A stretch of 64,000 nucleotides of DNA from Hymenobacter metallilatus (GCF_003944705.1 NZ_RWIS01000012.1:1-64000), one strand, 5' to 3'. Counted from the first letter of the stretch, positions 33,520 to 42,630 are shown. Made by a program: numbers and translations. Notes: generated from the letters alone by a model not told the origin.

Positions 33520-33597
33520 ATGATGCGTGCTGAGTGCAGAATTGCCCATGGGCAATTCTGCACTCAGCCAAACGCAATTCATAACTCATCATTCAAC
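33515..33597. repeat. inverted repeat with a perfect 40-bp inner palindrome
   Basis: GTTGAATGATG (33515) and CATCATTCAAC (ending 33597) are the outer arms. Inside is a perfect palindrome of 40 bases (33529-33568), with GCTGAGTGCAGAATTGCCCA as one half. Because the arms meet without a loop it would form a cruciform or be cut by SbcCD. It separates the 2Fe-2S and FAD subunit genes. Confidence 0.92.
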
Positions 33598-33614
33598 TCT
33601 CAACACTCAACAAA

Positions 33615-34595
33615 GTGAACAACTTCAGCTATACCCAGGCCAGTACGGCCAAGGAAGCCACCGGCATCCGCAAGGACCAGCCGGCTGCTGCCTACATTGC
33701 CGGCGGCACCACGCTGCTGGACCTGATGAAAGCCAACTTAGAGGAGCATCCGCAGCTGGTAGACATCAATATGCTGCCCTTCAAGGGCATTGAGCAGACC
33801 AAGGACGGACTGCGCATTGGGGCCATGGAACGCATGAGCGACGTGGGTGAACACCCGCTGGTGAAGGAGCAGTTTCCGGCCGTGTCGGAGTCGCTCTTGC
33901 TGGCGGCCTCGCCCCAGCTGCGCAACATGGCCAGCATCGGGGGCAATATTCTGCAGCGCACCCGTTGCGGCTACTTCCGCGACGCGGCGTTTCCCTGCAA
34001 CAAGCGCGTGCCCGGCTCAGGCTGCCCCGCCCTGCAGGGCGACAACCACAACCTGGCTATCCTGGGAACCTCCGAGTCCTGCATTGCCACGGCCTATCCC
34101 GGCGACTTGTCGGTGGCCCTGGCGGCCCTGGATGCCGTGCTGACGCTGGAAAACGCCAAGGGCAAGCAGCGCCGGGTACCCGTTACGGAGTTCTACCTGC
34201 TGCCAGGCAACACCCCCCAGAAGGAAACGGTGCTGGAGCCCGGGGAACTGATTGTCTCGGTGCTGATTCCGGCTACTGCCCACGCCCGCCGCTCCACCTA
34301 CCTGAAGGTGCGGGAGCGGGCCAGCTACGCATACGCCCTGGCTTCGGCCGCCGTGGGGCTGGAGGTGCAGGGCGGCACCATCCGCTCGGCCCGGGTGGCC
34401 CTGGGCGGGGTAGGAACCACGCCCTGGCGCAGTCCGGAGGCGGAAAAAGCCCTGGTAGGGCAGCCGGCCACGGAAGCCACTTTCCGGGCCGCCGCCGCGG
34501 CCGCATTACGTGGTGCCCAGCCCCGCGAGCATAACGGCTTCAAGGTGGAGCTGGCCCAGAACACCCTGGTGCAGGCCCTGCTGAAAGTAGCCTAA
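33615..34595 (+). CDS. aldehyde oxidoreductase, FAD-binding subunit (PaoB/YagS-like), copy 2
   Basis: The 326-residue protein starts at GTG 33615 (MNNFSYTQAS). It has AGGTTLLDLM, QLRNMASIGGNIL and the four cysteines C118, C128, C137 and C156 of the PaoB-type 4Fe-4S site, at exactly the same residue numbers as copy 1. It is 19 bases upstream of the Mo-subunit gene. The equal length and cysteine spacing of the two copies argue for duplication of the whole operon. Confidence 0.88.
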   Translation: MNNFSYTQASTAKEATGIRKDQPAAAYIAGGTTLLDLMKANLEEHPQLVDINMLPFKGIEQTKDGLRIGAMERMSDVGEHPLVKEQFPAVSESLLLAASPQLRNMASIGGNILQRTRCGYFRDAAFPCNKRVPGSGCPALQGDNHNLAILGTSESCIATAYPGDLSVALAALDAVLTLENAKGKQRRVPVTEFYLLPGNTPQKETVLEPGELIVSVLIPATAHARRSTYLKVRERASYAYALASAAVGLEVQGGTIRSARVALGGVGTTPWRSPEAEKALVGQPATEATFRAAAAAALRGAQPREHNGFKVELAQNTLVQALLKVA

Positions 34596-34614
34596 CCACT
34601 GACGTCTTGCAACC

Positions 34615-36957
34615 ATGGATTTTACAGAACAAAGCTTCTTCGAAACCAACCCCCAGGCCGGGTCGGTAGGGCAACCCCTGGACCGGGTAGATGGCCGGGC
34701 CAAAGTAACCGGCCAAGCCCGCTATTCTGCCGAATTCAACAACCTGCCCGGGCTCTGCCACGCCGTACTGCGCACCAGCGACGTGGCCAAGGGCCGCATC
34801 CAGAGCATCGACGCCAGCATGGCCCTGAAGCAGCCGGGCGTGCTGGCCGTGCTCACGCACCAGAACCTGCCCAAGCTGGCCAAAACCCCCAACGACCCCG
34901 AGGGTAAAAAAGCCATTGGGGCCCCCATGGGCTTTATGCCGCTCACCTCGGATGTAGTTCACTACGCTGGCCAGCCAGTGGCCCTGGTGGTGGCCGATAC
35001 GCTGGAGCGCGCCCAGCACGCGGCGGCGCTGCTGAAAATTCAGGTGACGGCCGAGGCTCCCATTGCTTCCTACGAGGATAAGAAGGCCCAGCTGTTCGAC
35101 CCCGAAAAGGTACAGGACGGCAAAACCAAGGCCCGTACCGTGCGCGGCAACCCCCAGCAGGCCTTTGCCGCCGCGCCGGTGCAACTCACGCACACCTACG
35201 ACCACGCCATCAACCACCACAACCCCATGGAGCCCGGGGCCACCACCGCCCACTGGGAAGCCCCCGACCGCCTCACCGTGTACGATGCCACCCAGGGTGT
35301 AACGCGCACTCAGAAGGCCCTCAGTACGATGCTGGGGCTGTCGGCCGAGCAGGTGCGGGTCGTGACCAAGTACCTCGGAGGTGGCTTCGGTTGCAAGGGC
35401 TCCAGCTGGCCCCACACCGTACTCACGGTGCAGGCCGCCCGGGCGGTAGGCCGGCCGGTGAAGCTGGCCCTCACGCGCCCCCAGATGTTTACCAGCATGG
35501 GCCACCGCGAAGACCAGACCCAGACCCTGAAACTCGGGGCCACCCGGGACGGGAAGCTCACGGCCCTCATTCACGAAAAAACCTCCACCACCTCGCCCTG
35601 GGACAACTACGCGGAGCCCAACAGCAAGATCATCAACATCCTTTACGAGTGCCCTAACTTCGAGGCGACCTACCAGCTGGCCCGGGCTAACGTGATGACC
35701 TCCACGTTTACGCGGGCCCCCGGCGAAGCCCCGGGCTCGTTCGCCCTCGAGTGCTCAATGGACGACCTGGCCTACCAGCTGGGCCTCGATCCGCTGGAAA
35801 TCCGGCTGCGCAACTACGCCGAGAAGGACCCCAGCACTGGCCAGGCCTGGAGCAGCAAAAGCCTGAAGCAGTGCTACCAGCGCGGCGCTGAGCTGTTTGG
35901 CTGGAGCAAGCGCAACCCCAAAGCCGGCCAGACCCGCGACGGCCGCCTGCTGGTGGGCTGGGGCATGGCAACGGCCAGCTATCCGGTGCACAACAACCAG
36001 GGTACGGCCCGGGTGCGCCTTTACGCCGACGGCCACGCCCTGGTGCAAACCGGGGCTACCGACCTGGGCACCGGCACGTACACCGTAATGACCCAGGTAG
36101 CCGCCGACTCGCTCTGGATTGCGCCCGACAAGGTGCGCTTCGAGCTGGGCGACACCAAGCTGCCCACGGCTCCCAACTCGGGCGGCTCAGTGGCGGCGGG
36201 CACGGTGTCCTCGTCCATCTACATGGCGGCGCAGGATGTGTGGCAGAAGCTGATTAAAGTAGCGGTGCTGGATAAAAAGTCGCCGCTGTACCGGGCCAAG
36301 GCCGCCGACGTGGAAGTGAAGCAGGGTCGCTTGCAGCTGAAATCGAACCCGCAGAAAGGTGAGAGCTACGCCGACCTGATGAAGCGGGCCGAAATGTCGG
36401 ACGTGGAGGGTAACGGGCAGGGCCGCTACGGCAGCGGCTACGAAGACGCCCAGGCCGCCGCCAACGCCGACCCCACCAAAAAGGACGAGGCCGGCAACCA
36501 CTCCATGCACTCCTTCGGGGCCCACTTCTGCGAGGTGAAGGTGGACCCTGACCTGGGTACCGTGCGCGTAACGCGCTGGGTGAGCGTGCATGGGGCCGGC
36601 CGCATCCTCAACGCCAAAACTGCCCGCTCCCAGATTATCGGGGGCAGCATCTTCGGCATCGGCTCGGCCCTGATGGAAACCACCGTGCGCGACCCGAACT
36701 ACGCCCGCTACACCAACGCCTCCCTGGCCGATTACCACATCCCCGTCAACGCGGATATTCCGGACATGACGGTGGAGTTCATCGACGAAAAAGACCCCTA
36801 CATCAACGCCATGGGCGTGAAGGGTATCGGGGAAATTTCGATGGTGGGTGTGGCCGCCGCCGTGGCCAATGCCGTGTTCCACGCCACCGGCAAGCGTATC
36901 CGCAGCCTGCCCATTACGCCGGATAAAGTGCTGGCCACGAAACCCATGCAGGTGTAG
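34615..36957 (+). CDS. aldehyde oxidoreductase, molybdenum cofactor-binding subunit (PaoC/YagR-like), copy 2
   Basis: The 780-residue protein has the canonical YLGGGFGCKGSSWPH motif, RAPGEAPGSFALE, and the late GVKGIGEISM with the catalytic Glu. It is 36 residues longer than copy 1, mostly from insertions in the second half (around GQGRYGSGYEDAQAAANADPT). The loop differences and the GGAFGN/GGGFGCK change suggest that the two enzymes handle different aldehydes. The order is the same as in E. coli paoABC, and the maturation genes follow. Confidence 0.87.
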   Translation: MDFTEQSFFETNPQAGSVGQPLDRVDGRAKVTGQARYSAEFNNLPGLCHAVLRTSDVAKGRIQSIDASMALKQPGVLAVLTHQNLPKLAKTPNDPEGKKAIGAPMGFMPLTSDVVHYAGQPVALVVADTLERAQHAAALLKIQVTAEAPIASYEDKKAQLFDPEKVQDGKTKARTVRGNPQQAFAAAPVQLTHTYDHAINHHNPMEPGATTAHWEAPDRLTVYDATQGVTRTQKALSTMLGLSAEQVRVVTKYLGGGFGCKGSSWPHTVLTVQAARAVGRPVKLALTRPQMFTSMGHREDQTQTLKLGATRDGKLTALIHEKTSTTSPWDNYAEPNSKIINILYECPNFEATYQLARANVMTSTFTRAPGEAPGSFALECSMDDLAYQLGLDPLEIRLRNYAEKDPSTGQAWSSKSLKQCYQRGAELFGWSKRNPKAGQTRDGRLLVGWGMATASYPVHNNQGTARVRLYADGHALVQTGATDLGTGTYTVMTQVAADSLWIAPDKVRFELGDTKLPTAPNSGGSVAAGTVSSSIYMAAQDVWQKLIKVAVLDKKSPLYRAKAADVEVKQGRLQLKSNPQKGESYADLMKRAEMSDVEGNGQGRYGSGYEDAQAAANADPTKKDEAGNHSMHSFGAHFCEVKVDPDLGTVRVTRWVSVHGAGRILNAKTARSQIIGGSIFGIGSALMETTVRDPNYARYTNASLADYHIPVNADIPDMTVEFIDEKDPYINAMGVKGIGEISMVGVAAAVANAVFHATGKRIRSLPITPDKVLATKPMQV

Positions 36958-36962
36958 CAAAC

Positions 36963-37043
36963 CTGTCATGCCGGGTGAAGCGGAAAACCTGGGTCAGCCG
37001 GTAAGTGCTAAATCCAGATTCTCCGCTTCGCTCGGCATAACAG
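36963..37043. repeat. GTCATGCCGGGT-type inverted repeat
   Basis: CTGTCATGCCGGGTGAAGCGGA faces TCCGCTTCGCTCGGCATAACAG across about 35 bases. It starts five bases after the Mo-subunit stop, so it may separate paoC from xdhC transcription. Confidence 0.88.
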
Positions 37044-37046
37044 CTT

Positions 37047-37083
37047 TTTGCCAACGCTACCAATTTGCTGCCGTATCTCTTTG
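37047..37083 (+). promoter_or_regulatory. probable promoter of the xdhC-like gene
   Basis: A TTTG at 37047-37050 and TATCTCTTTG at 37074-37083 are 23 bases apart. The -7 box has two extra bases between TA and TTTG compared with the consensus. The ATG is only four bases after it (CACC), suggesting a leaderless message. Confidence 0.45.
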
Positions 37084-37087
37084 CACC

Positions 37088-38266
37088 ATGACTGAACTTC
37101 AACGCCTGCTGACTGCCTATGATGCGCACCGCGCCGCGGGCCGGGCCTGTGCCCTGGCCTCGGTGGTGGATGTGGCCGGCTCGGCCTACCGCCGGCCCGG
37201 GGCCCGGATGCTCGTGACGGATGAAGGCCAGCTGACCGGGGCCATCAGCGGGGGGTGCCTAGAAGGCGACGCCCGCCAGCGGGCCCGCCGCACCATTCAG
37301 CAGGGCCGCCCCACGGTAGTTACCTACGACTCTACTGACCCCGACGACGACCTGCAATTCGGGGCCGCCCTGGGCTGCCAGGGCATCGTGCAGATATTGC
37401 TGGAACCCCTGGACTTTCAGGACCCCAACAACCCCATGGAGCTGTTGCGCCGCTGGGCGGCGCAGGCAACCTCACCAGCCGTAATTGCCACCGTGTTTGC
37501 CACCGCCGGGCCGGCCTCCGGAGTAGTGGTGGGCCAGCGCTTGGCCTTACTGCCCGACGGTACCTTCAACGGAACCGTATCCTCACAGGCGGGATTGTAT
37601 CCGCAGTTGCTGGCGGCGTGCCAGGATACGTTGGCGGCCGGCCAACCGGCTACGCACCATTACGATGCCGTTCGGGTGAGTCTGGAAATACTGCGCCCTC
37701 CGGTACGCCTTACGGTGTATGGCGCCGGCAACGACGTGCAGCCGCTGGTACGCCTGGCGGCCGGCCTCGGCTGGCAGGTGCGGGTGGCCGATGGCCGCCC
37801 CGCCCAGGCCCAGCCTGCCCGCTTCCCCGAGGCCACAACCGTAGAAGTCCTGACGCTGGCGCAAGTGAAGGAGCAGCCGTACGACGGAAGCCTGACGCTG
37901 CTCATGACCCACAACTACTACTACGACCTGGAAGTGCTCCGCCATTTGCTGCCGGACGCTTCTACGCGCTACATCGGGCTGTTAGGTCCCCGCAAAAAGT
38001 ACGAGCGGCTGCTGGAAGACCTTCACCAAGAAACTCCCGACGCCGCCGCGCAGCTGCAGGGCCGCATCTACAGCCCGGTGGGACTGAACCTGGGAGGCGA
38101 AACACCGGAGGAAATTGCCCTATCTATCATTGCTGAAATTCAGGCGGTGCTGACGGGCCGCCCGGCTGGCTTCCTGCGCGACTCGCCCCACCCGATTCAC
38201 CCACCTCTGCGCGCCACCGCACCGCTGGTACCGGAGGGCAGGGTAGATGCCGTGTGCGGCCTATAG
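37088..38266 (+). CDS. XdhC/CoxI-family molybdenum cofactor maturation protein (PaoD-like)
   Basis: The ATG at 37088 is used; the longer frame reads into the Mo-subunit gene. The 392-residue protein has the N-terminal XdhC domain with GAISGGCLEGD, whose cysteine is conserved, then a Rossmann domain with VYGAGNDVQPL, MTHNYYYDLEVL and LLGPRKKYERLLEDL. It ends with PVGLNLGGETPEEIALSIIAEI. XdhC proteins bind and sulfurate the molybdenum cofactor before insertion, so this gene serves the aldehyde oxidoreductases next to it. Confidence 0.92.
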   Translation: MTELQRLLTAYDAHRAAGRACALASVVDVAGSAYRRPGARMLVTDEGQLTGAISGGCLEGDARQRARRTIQQGRPTVVTYDSTDPDDDLQFGAALGCQGIVQILLEPLDFQDPNNPMELLRRWAAQATSPAVIATVFATAGPASGVVVGQRLALLPDGTFNGTVSSQAGLYPQLLAACQDTLAAGQPATHHYDAVRVSLEILRPPVRLTVYGAGNDVQPLVRLAAGLGWQVRVADGRPAQAQPARFPEATTVEVLTLAQVKEQPYDGSLTLLMTHNYYYDLEVLRHLLPDASTRYIGLLGPRKKYERLLEDLHQETPDAAAQLQGRIYSPVGLNLGGETPEEIALSIIAEIQAVLTGRPAGFLRDSPHPIHPPLRATAPLVPEGRVDAVCGL

Positions 38267-38351
38267 CGCGAGGCACCTGCTCTGCGTAGCAACACGTGCG
38301 GCCCGGCCGGCATCAGGTTGGCTGCCTTACTCTGTAGTACTGCCTGCAGCA

Positions 38352-38371
38352 CGTGAAGCAAACACTTCACG
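38352..38371. repeat. short hairpin between xdhC and mocA-like genes
   Basis: CGTGAAG and CTTCACG are separated by six bases. No T-run follows. Meaning uncertain. Confidence 0.35.
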
Positions 38372-38386
38372 CCATAAGTCCTCGTC

Positions 38387-38995
38387 ATGTCCGACGCCAT
38401 TATCCTGCTTGCCGCTGGTTCCTCTACCCGCCTCGGCCAGCCTAAGCAGTTGCTGCCCTACCAGGGCCGGACGCTGCTGCGCCGCGCCGCCGAAACGGCC
38501 GCAGCGGCGGCGTCCGGGGGGGCGGTAGTGGTAGTAACGGGCGCGCTGCACACCGAGCTCTTGCCGGAGCTGGCGGGCCTGCCGGTGCAGGCGGTCCACA
38601 ACCCCAACTGGACCGCTGGTATGGGAGCATCCATCCAAACCGGCCTCAACTTTCTTGAAACCCGGCCGCAACCTCCCACGGCCGTAACGATACTACTCTG
38701 CGACCAGCCTTTCGTAACGTCCGGGCTGCTAGCGGAGCTGCGCGCTACGCACCACCGCACCGGCCAGCCCATTGTGGCTTCGGCCTACGCCAATACCCAG
38801 GGGGTGCCGGTGTACTTCGCCGCCGGGGCGCTGCCGCTGCTGCAGGCGCTGCCGGCCGAAGCCGGAGCGGGGCAGCTGCTGCGCCGGCACGCCGCCCTGG
38901 TAGCATCCGTGCCGTTTCCGCTGGGTGCCGTGGATGTGGATACGCCCGAGCAGTACGCGGCCCTGCTGGCAACTTCCCAGGCAGCCACGCACTAG
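38387..38995 (+). CDS. mocA: molybdenum cofactor cytidylyltransferase-like protein (MocA)
   Basis: The 202-residue nucleotidyltransferase has LLAAGSSTRLGQPKQLLPYQGRTLL at its N-terminus, NPNWTAGMGASIQTGL and LLCDQPFV, all MobA/MocA-type. MocA adds CMP to molybdopterin, giving the MCD cofactor used by PaoABC-type enzymes. Beside paoABC and xdhC, MocA is the better choice than MobA (GMP). The gene completes a self-contained enzyme-plus-maturation set. Confidence 0.87.
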   Translation: MSDAIILLAAGSSTRLGQPKQLLPYQGRTLLRRAAETAAAAASGGAVVVVTGALHTELLPELAGLPVQAVHNPNWTAGMGASIQTGLNFLETRPQPPTAVTILLCDQPFVTSGLLAELRATHHRTGQPIVASAYANTQGVPVYFAAGALPLLQALPAEAGAGQLLRRHAALVASVPFPLGAVDVDTPEQYAALLATSQAATH

Positions 38996-39082
38996 CTTAC
39001 CCCGCCACAGTCTGGAAACCCGGCAACGGCCGCGCCGGATTTGCGTTATCTTGCTCGCACTCTACCTCAATCCCCTCCTTGT

Positions 39083-40489
39083 ATGAGCGACGCCACCGCC
39101 GCCGTAACCCCGCCCGAAGTGGGCTTCGAAAATATTCCCAAGGATGACAAGCGCATTACGCGCGGCTGGACCTTTTACGACTGGGCCAACTCGGTGTATC
39201 CCTTGGTGATTACCAGCTCCATCTTTCCCATTTACTGGGGCGCCATGGTGAAGCAGGTAACGGGCACGGACAGTGGCAAAAGTCCAGTGGATTTCCTGGG
39301 CTTCCAGGTGCCGGGCTCCTCACTGCTGACCTACGCCATATCGGTTGCCTTCCTGCTCATTGCCCTGATTAGCCCTTTCCTCACGTCGTTGGCTGATTTC
39401 TCGGGTCGCAAGAAACTGTTCATGCAGATTTTCTGCTACCTCGGGGCGGCCTCCTGCGCTGCGCTGTTTTTCTTCACTCCCGATACCTTCACGGCCAGCA
39501 CCTTTATCTTCATTTCCGCCACGGTAGGCTTCTCCGGCTCCATCGTGTTCTACAACTCCTATTTGCCGCTCATTGCGTCCGAGGAAAAGTACGATTCATT
39601 GTCGGCGCGGGGCTTCTCGATGGGCTATGTTGGCTCGGTGCTGCTGCTGGTTATTTGCCTGGGGCTGATTATGGGGCACGATAAAATCGGGCTGGAAGAG
39701 GGGTTCGCCACCCGGTTGGCGTTCCTGCTTACGGGCCTGTGGTGGGCTGGTTTTGCGCAGATTCCCTTTTTCACGCTACCTCCCGACCCCGGCCGCCCCG
39801 CTGGTGCCGCCGACGACTCGGGGTGGCTGCTGAACGGCTTTCGGGAACTGGGTAAGGTTTGGGACCAACTTAAGCATCTGCCCAACCTCAAACGGTTCCT
39901 GTTGGCCTACTTCACCTACAATATGGGCGTACAAACGGTGATGTACGTGGCTACCATCTTCGGCGACGAGGAGCTGAAGCTGGAAAGCTCGGCCCTGATC
40001 CTGACGATTTTGCTATTGCAGCTGGTTGGTATTCTGGGTGCCTACCTCTTTGCCAAACTCTCGGAGCGCATCGGTAATACCCGCGCCCTAAGCTGGTCGG
40101 TATTTATCTGGATGCTGATTTGCGTGGCGGGCTACTACGTGCAGGCGGGCTGGAGCTTCTATGCCCTGGCCTCAGTTATCGGCCTCACCATGGGGGCTAT
40201 CCAGAGCCTTTCCCGCAGCACGTATTCCAAGATTATCCCGGAAAATACGCCCAATACGGCCGCTTTTTTCAGCTTTTTCGATGTAACCGAGAAGTTGAGT
40301 ATCGTAATTGGAACAGCGGTGTTTGGCGTTATTGCTCAGATAACGGGTTCTATGCGTAACAGCATTTTGTCGCTGATTGTCTTTTTCGTGCTAGGGTTAA
40401 TTTTTCTGCTTACGCTACGCGGGAAAAAGCTGCGCGACGAGGTGCACGGAGCCGATCCAAAGCTGGCCGAAGGACTTAGCGGGAATTAA
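39083..40489 (+). CDS. MFS transporter, UMF1/Atg22-like family
   Basis: The ATG at 39083 (MSDATAAVTP) is preferred to the longer frame. The 468-residue protein has 12 predicted helices and the UMF1 family N-terminus RGWTFYDWANSVYPLVITSSIFPIYWG. It also has SLADFSGRKKLF as the cytoplasmic loop motif. Yeast Atg22 exports amino acids from the vacuole, but bacterial substrates are unknown. It stands alone and is followed by a strong terminator. Confidence 0.87.
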   Translation: MSDATAAVTPPEVGFENIPKDDKRITRGWTFYDWANSVYPLVITSSIFPIYWGAMVKQVTGTDSGKSPVDFLGFQVPGSSLLTYAISVAFLLIALISPFLTSLADFSGRKKLFMQIFCYLGAASCAALFFFTPDTFTASTFIFISATVGFSGSIVFYNSYLPLIASEEKYDSLSARGFSMGYVGSVLLLVICLGLIMGHDKIGLEEGFATRLAFLLTGLWWAGFAQIPFFTLPPDPGRPAGAADDSGWLLNGFRELGKVWDQLKHLPNLKRFLLAYFTYNMGVQTVMYVATIFGDEELKLESSALILTILLLQLVGILGAYLFAKLSERIGNTRALSWSVFIWMLICVAGYYVQAGWSFYALASVIGLTMGAIQSLSRSTYSKIIPENTPNTAAFFSFFDVTEKLSIVIGTAVFGVIAQITGSMRNSILSLIVFFVLGLIFLLTLRGKKLRDEVHGADPKLAEGLSGN

Positions 40490-40535
40490 CGGCTGCCAGG
40501 TGCCGCTGGCAGCTAGCCATAAATTTCAGTACTTG

Positions 40536-40573
40536 CCCACGAGCACCGGCTGCCCCGGTGCTCGTGGGTTTTT
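40536..40573 (+). terminator. rho-independent terminator after the MFS gene
   Basis: CCCACGAGCACCGG pairs with CCGGTGCTCGTGGG across a short loop, followed by TTTTTCT. It lies 46 bases after the stop and 20 bases before the DinB start. Confidence 0.92.
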
Positions 40574-40593
40574 CTATTCAATTTCAGTTGCGC

Positions 40594-41112
40594 ATGCACA
40601 CTTCCTCCCTTCAGCAAAACATTCTCGCTGAGCTCGACCACGAGCTGGCTACCACCCGCAAGCTCCTGGAGCGGGTGCCCTACGAGAAGGCCGACTTCCA
40701 GCCCCACCCCAAAAGCATGAAGCTCTGGCAGCTGGCCACGCATATTGTGAATCTGCTGGCGTTCAAGCAGCTGTTCGTGCAGCACGCCTCCCGCGACTTC
40801 CTTGACCCCAACGGCCCCAAACCGGGCCCCACACCCACCAGCCTGGAGGAACTGCTGCAGCGCTTCGACCAGTACAGCGCGAGCCTGCGCCAGGCCCTGC
40901 AGGATTCTGACGACGAGCAGCTAACCGGCAGCTTCCGCCTGCACCGCGGCGAGCAGACACTGCTGGAACGCCCTAAGGCCACCGCCATCCGCATTATGGG
41001 CCTCAACCACAGCATACATCACCGCGGGCAGCTGTCGGTGTACCTGCGCCTGCTGGATATTCCGCTGCCCGCCATGTACGGCCCCAGCGCCGATGAGCAG
41101 GGCTGGATGTAA
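40594..41112 (+). CDS. DinB-family metal-binding protein
   Basis: The ATG at 40594 lies just after the terminator, so the longer frame is rejected. The 172-residue four-helix protein has the DinB metal triad H50 (LATHIVNL), H139 and H143 (GLNHSIHHRGQL). Family members are thiol transferases or stress proteins, and their exact reaction here is unknown. It is a single gene. Confidence 0.9.
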   Translation: MHTSSLQQNILAELDHELATTRKLLERVPYEKADFQPHPKSMKLWQLATHIVNLLAFKQLFVQHASRDFLDPNGPKPGPTPTSLEELLQRFDQYSASLRQALQDSDDEQLTGSFRLHRGEQTLLERPKATAIRIMGLNHSIHHRGQLSVYLRLLDIPLPAMYGPSADEQGWM

Positions 41113-41147
41113 AAAAACAGGGAATGTATTGTAGTTAGATAAACGTG

Positions 41148-41155
41148 TATATTTC
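41148..41155 (+). promoter_or_regulatory. probable -7 box of the delta-60 T9SS gene
   Basis: TATATTTC differs from TAnnTTTG at one base. A TTG at 41129 lies 16 bases upstream. The ATG is 33 bases downstream. Confidence 0.4.
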
Positions 41156-41187
41156 AGGATAATACAAGCTCTGATATCTATTTTCTT

Positions 41188-42630
41188 ATGCTCCCAGTCC
41201 ATACGTTGTTCGTTGGTTACGCGGCCGTGGGTGCCGCCATGCTGCTGGTATGTTTGCCCGCCCGTGCCCAGACCACTCAGCTCGACCCAGCTTTTCGGCC
41301 TGTGCAGGCCACGATGCTCCAAAACGGAGTACCAGTACCTGCAACCATCCAGGATGTGGTGCGGCAGGCGGATGGGAGGTACGTTATCGGCGGAAATTTT
41401 ACGGCCATTAATGGGGTAGCCGCTTCCGGGCTGGCTCGGCTAGAGGCCGATGGTACCGTTGATGTGGCGTTTACGAATACCGTCCGGACAGATGGTCCGG
41501 TTACTTCACTGGCTTTGCAACCCGATGGTCGTCTGGTGGTGGGAGGGAGCTTCACTACGCTGGCGGGCTCCGCCAGAACTTACCTGGGGCGCCTGGAGCC
41601 TTCCGGAGTACTCGACGCCTCGTTTGTGCCATACACGCCGCCTGCTTACGCCGCAGGCGGCGTGAGCAAAGTACTCCTACAGCCCGATGGCAACGTACTG
41701 GTGCTGGGCCGGTTCAACCTGCGTGGTGCGGGCCAGCCCGAGCAATATCTGGTGCGGCTAAGTGGCAGTACCGGTCAGGATGACCCTGGCTTTCGATTCG
41801 CCCTGCCTACTCCCGATACGTCTCCGCGCACCATTCGACTACAGCCCGACGGGCATATGGTGCTGGGAGGCAACGGCCCCTCTTACCGCCAGGCACTGCT
41901 GTTGGGTCGGCTGCGGCCCGATGGCACCCTGGATGGTAGCTTCAGTGCTCTGGAAAGCACCTTTACCTCGGAGCTGAATGCTTTGGAGCTGGATGCGAGT
42001 GGCCGGATCTATGCGGGCGGCATGTTCCAAAATGGCAATGGCAACCCCTTCCTGCGTCGCTACTTACCCAGCGGGGCTCTTGATCCGGCCTTTCTTTATC
42101 CCCGAACATTTACCGTGCAGAACGCAGGTACCGTCAGGGCGCTGGCGCTGCAGCCAAACGGACGCTTGCTGGTTGCCCAGGCCAACGGGGCAGAGCGGCT
42201 ACTGCCCAACGGCAGCTTCGATACCAGCTTTACTGCAACTATCGGAGGAACAATCCAGCGGTTTTTGGTACAGCCGGATGGGGCTATTCTGGTGGCTGGC
42301 GCTGCCCTTACGGGTACCACAGCACCAAGTGCCGTTGGGTTGGTACGCCTGCTCGATGCTAATGTGCTGCGGGTGCAACCCTCGGTAGCGGAAGCCCGCA
42401 CGGCTGCCTGGCCGGTGCCGGCGCATGAGGTGCTCTGGCTGGAGCTGGATGCCAGCAGCCGGCCCCGGCGGGTACAGCTGCTGGATGCGCTGGGTCGGAC
42501 AGTGCGCACGCTGGAGCAACCGGCTACCTCGCTTCAACTCCCCTTGGCCGGTTTGCCGGCTGGCCTTTACTGCCTGCAGGTAGAATATGCCGGAGCAGAC
42601 CGGGTAATGCGGCGTCTTGTGCTGGAGTAG
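41188..42630 (+). CDS. secreted delta-60 repeat protein with T9SS C-terminal domain
   Basis: The 480-residue protein has a signal peptide ending near ARAQ (residue 28). About seven delta-60 beta-propeller-like repeats of about 50 residues follow (LQPDGRLVVGGSFT, LQPDGNVLVLGRFN, LQPDGHMVLGGN and others). The last 75 residues (VQLLDALGRTVRTL, LPAGLYCLQV) are a type A T9SS sorting domain. It should be exported by the type IX system to the cell surface. The function is unknown. It converges with the next gene with only seven bases between stops. Confidence 0.88.
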   Translation: MLPVHTLFVGYAAVGAAMLLVCLPARAQTTQLDPAFRPVQATMLQNGVPVPATIQDVVRQADGRYVIGGNFTAINGVAASGLARLEADGTVDVAFTNTVRTDGPVTSLALQPDGRLVVGGSFTTLAGSARTYLGRLEPSGVLDASFVPYTPPAYAAGGVSKVLLQPDGNVLVLGRFNLRGAGQPEQYLVRLSGSTGQDDPGFRFALPTPDTSPRTIRLQPDGHMVLGGNGPSYRQALLLGRLRPDGTLDGSFSALESTFTSELNALELDASGRIYAGGMFQNGNGNPFLRRYLPSGALDPAFLYPRTFTVQNAGTVRALALQPNGRLLVAQANGAERLLPNGSFDTSFTATIGGTIQRFLVQPDGAILVAGAALTGTTAPSAVGLVRLLDANVLRVQPSVAEARTAAWPVPAHEVLWLELDASSRPRRVQLLDALGRTVRTLEQPATSLQLPLAGLPAGLYCLQVEYAGADRVMRRLVLE

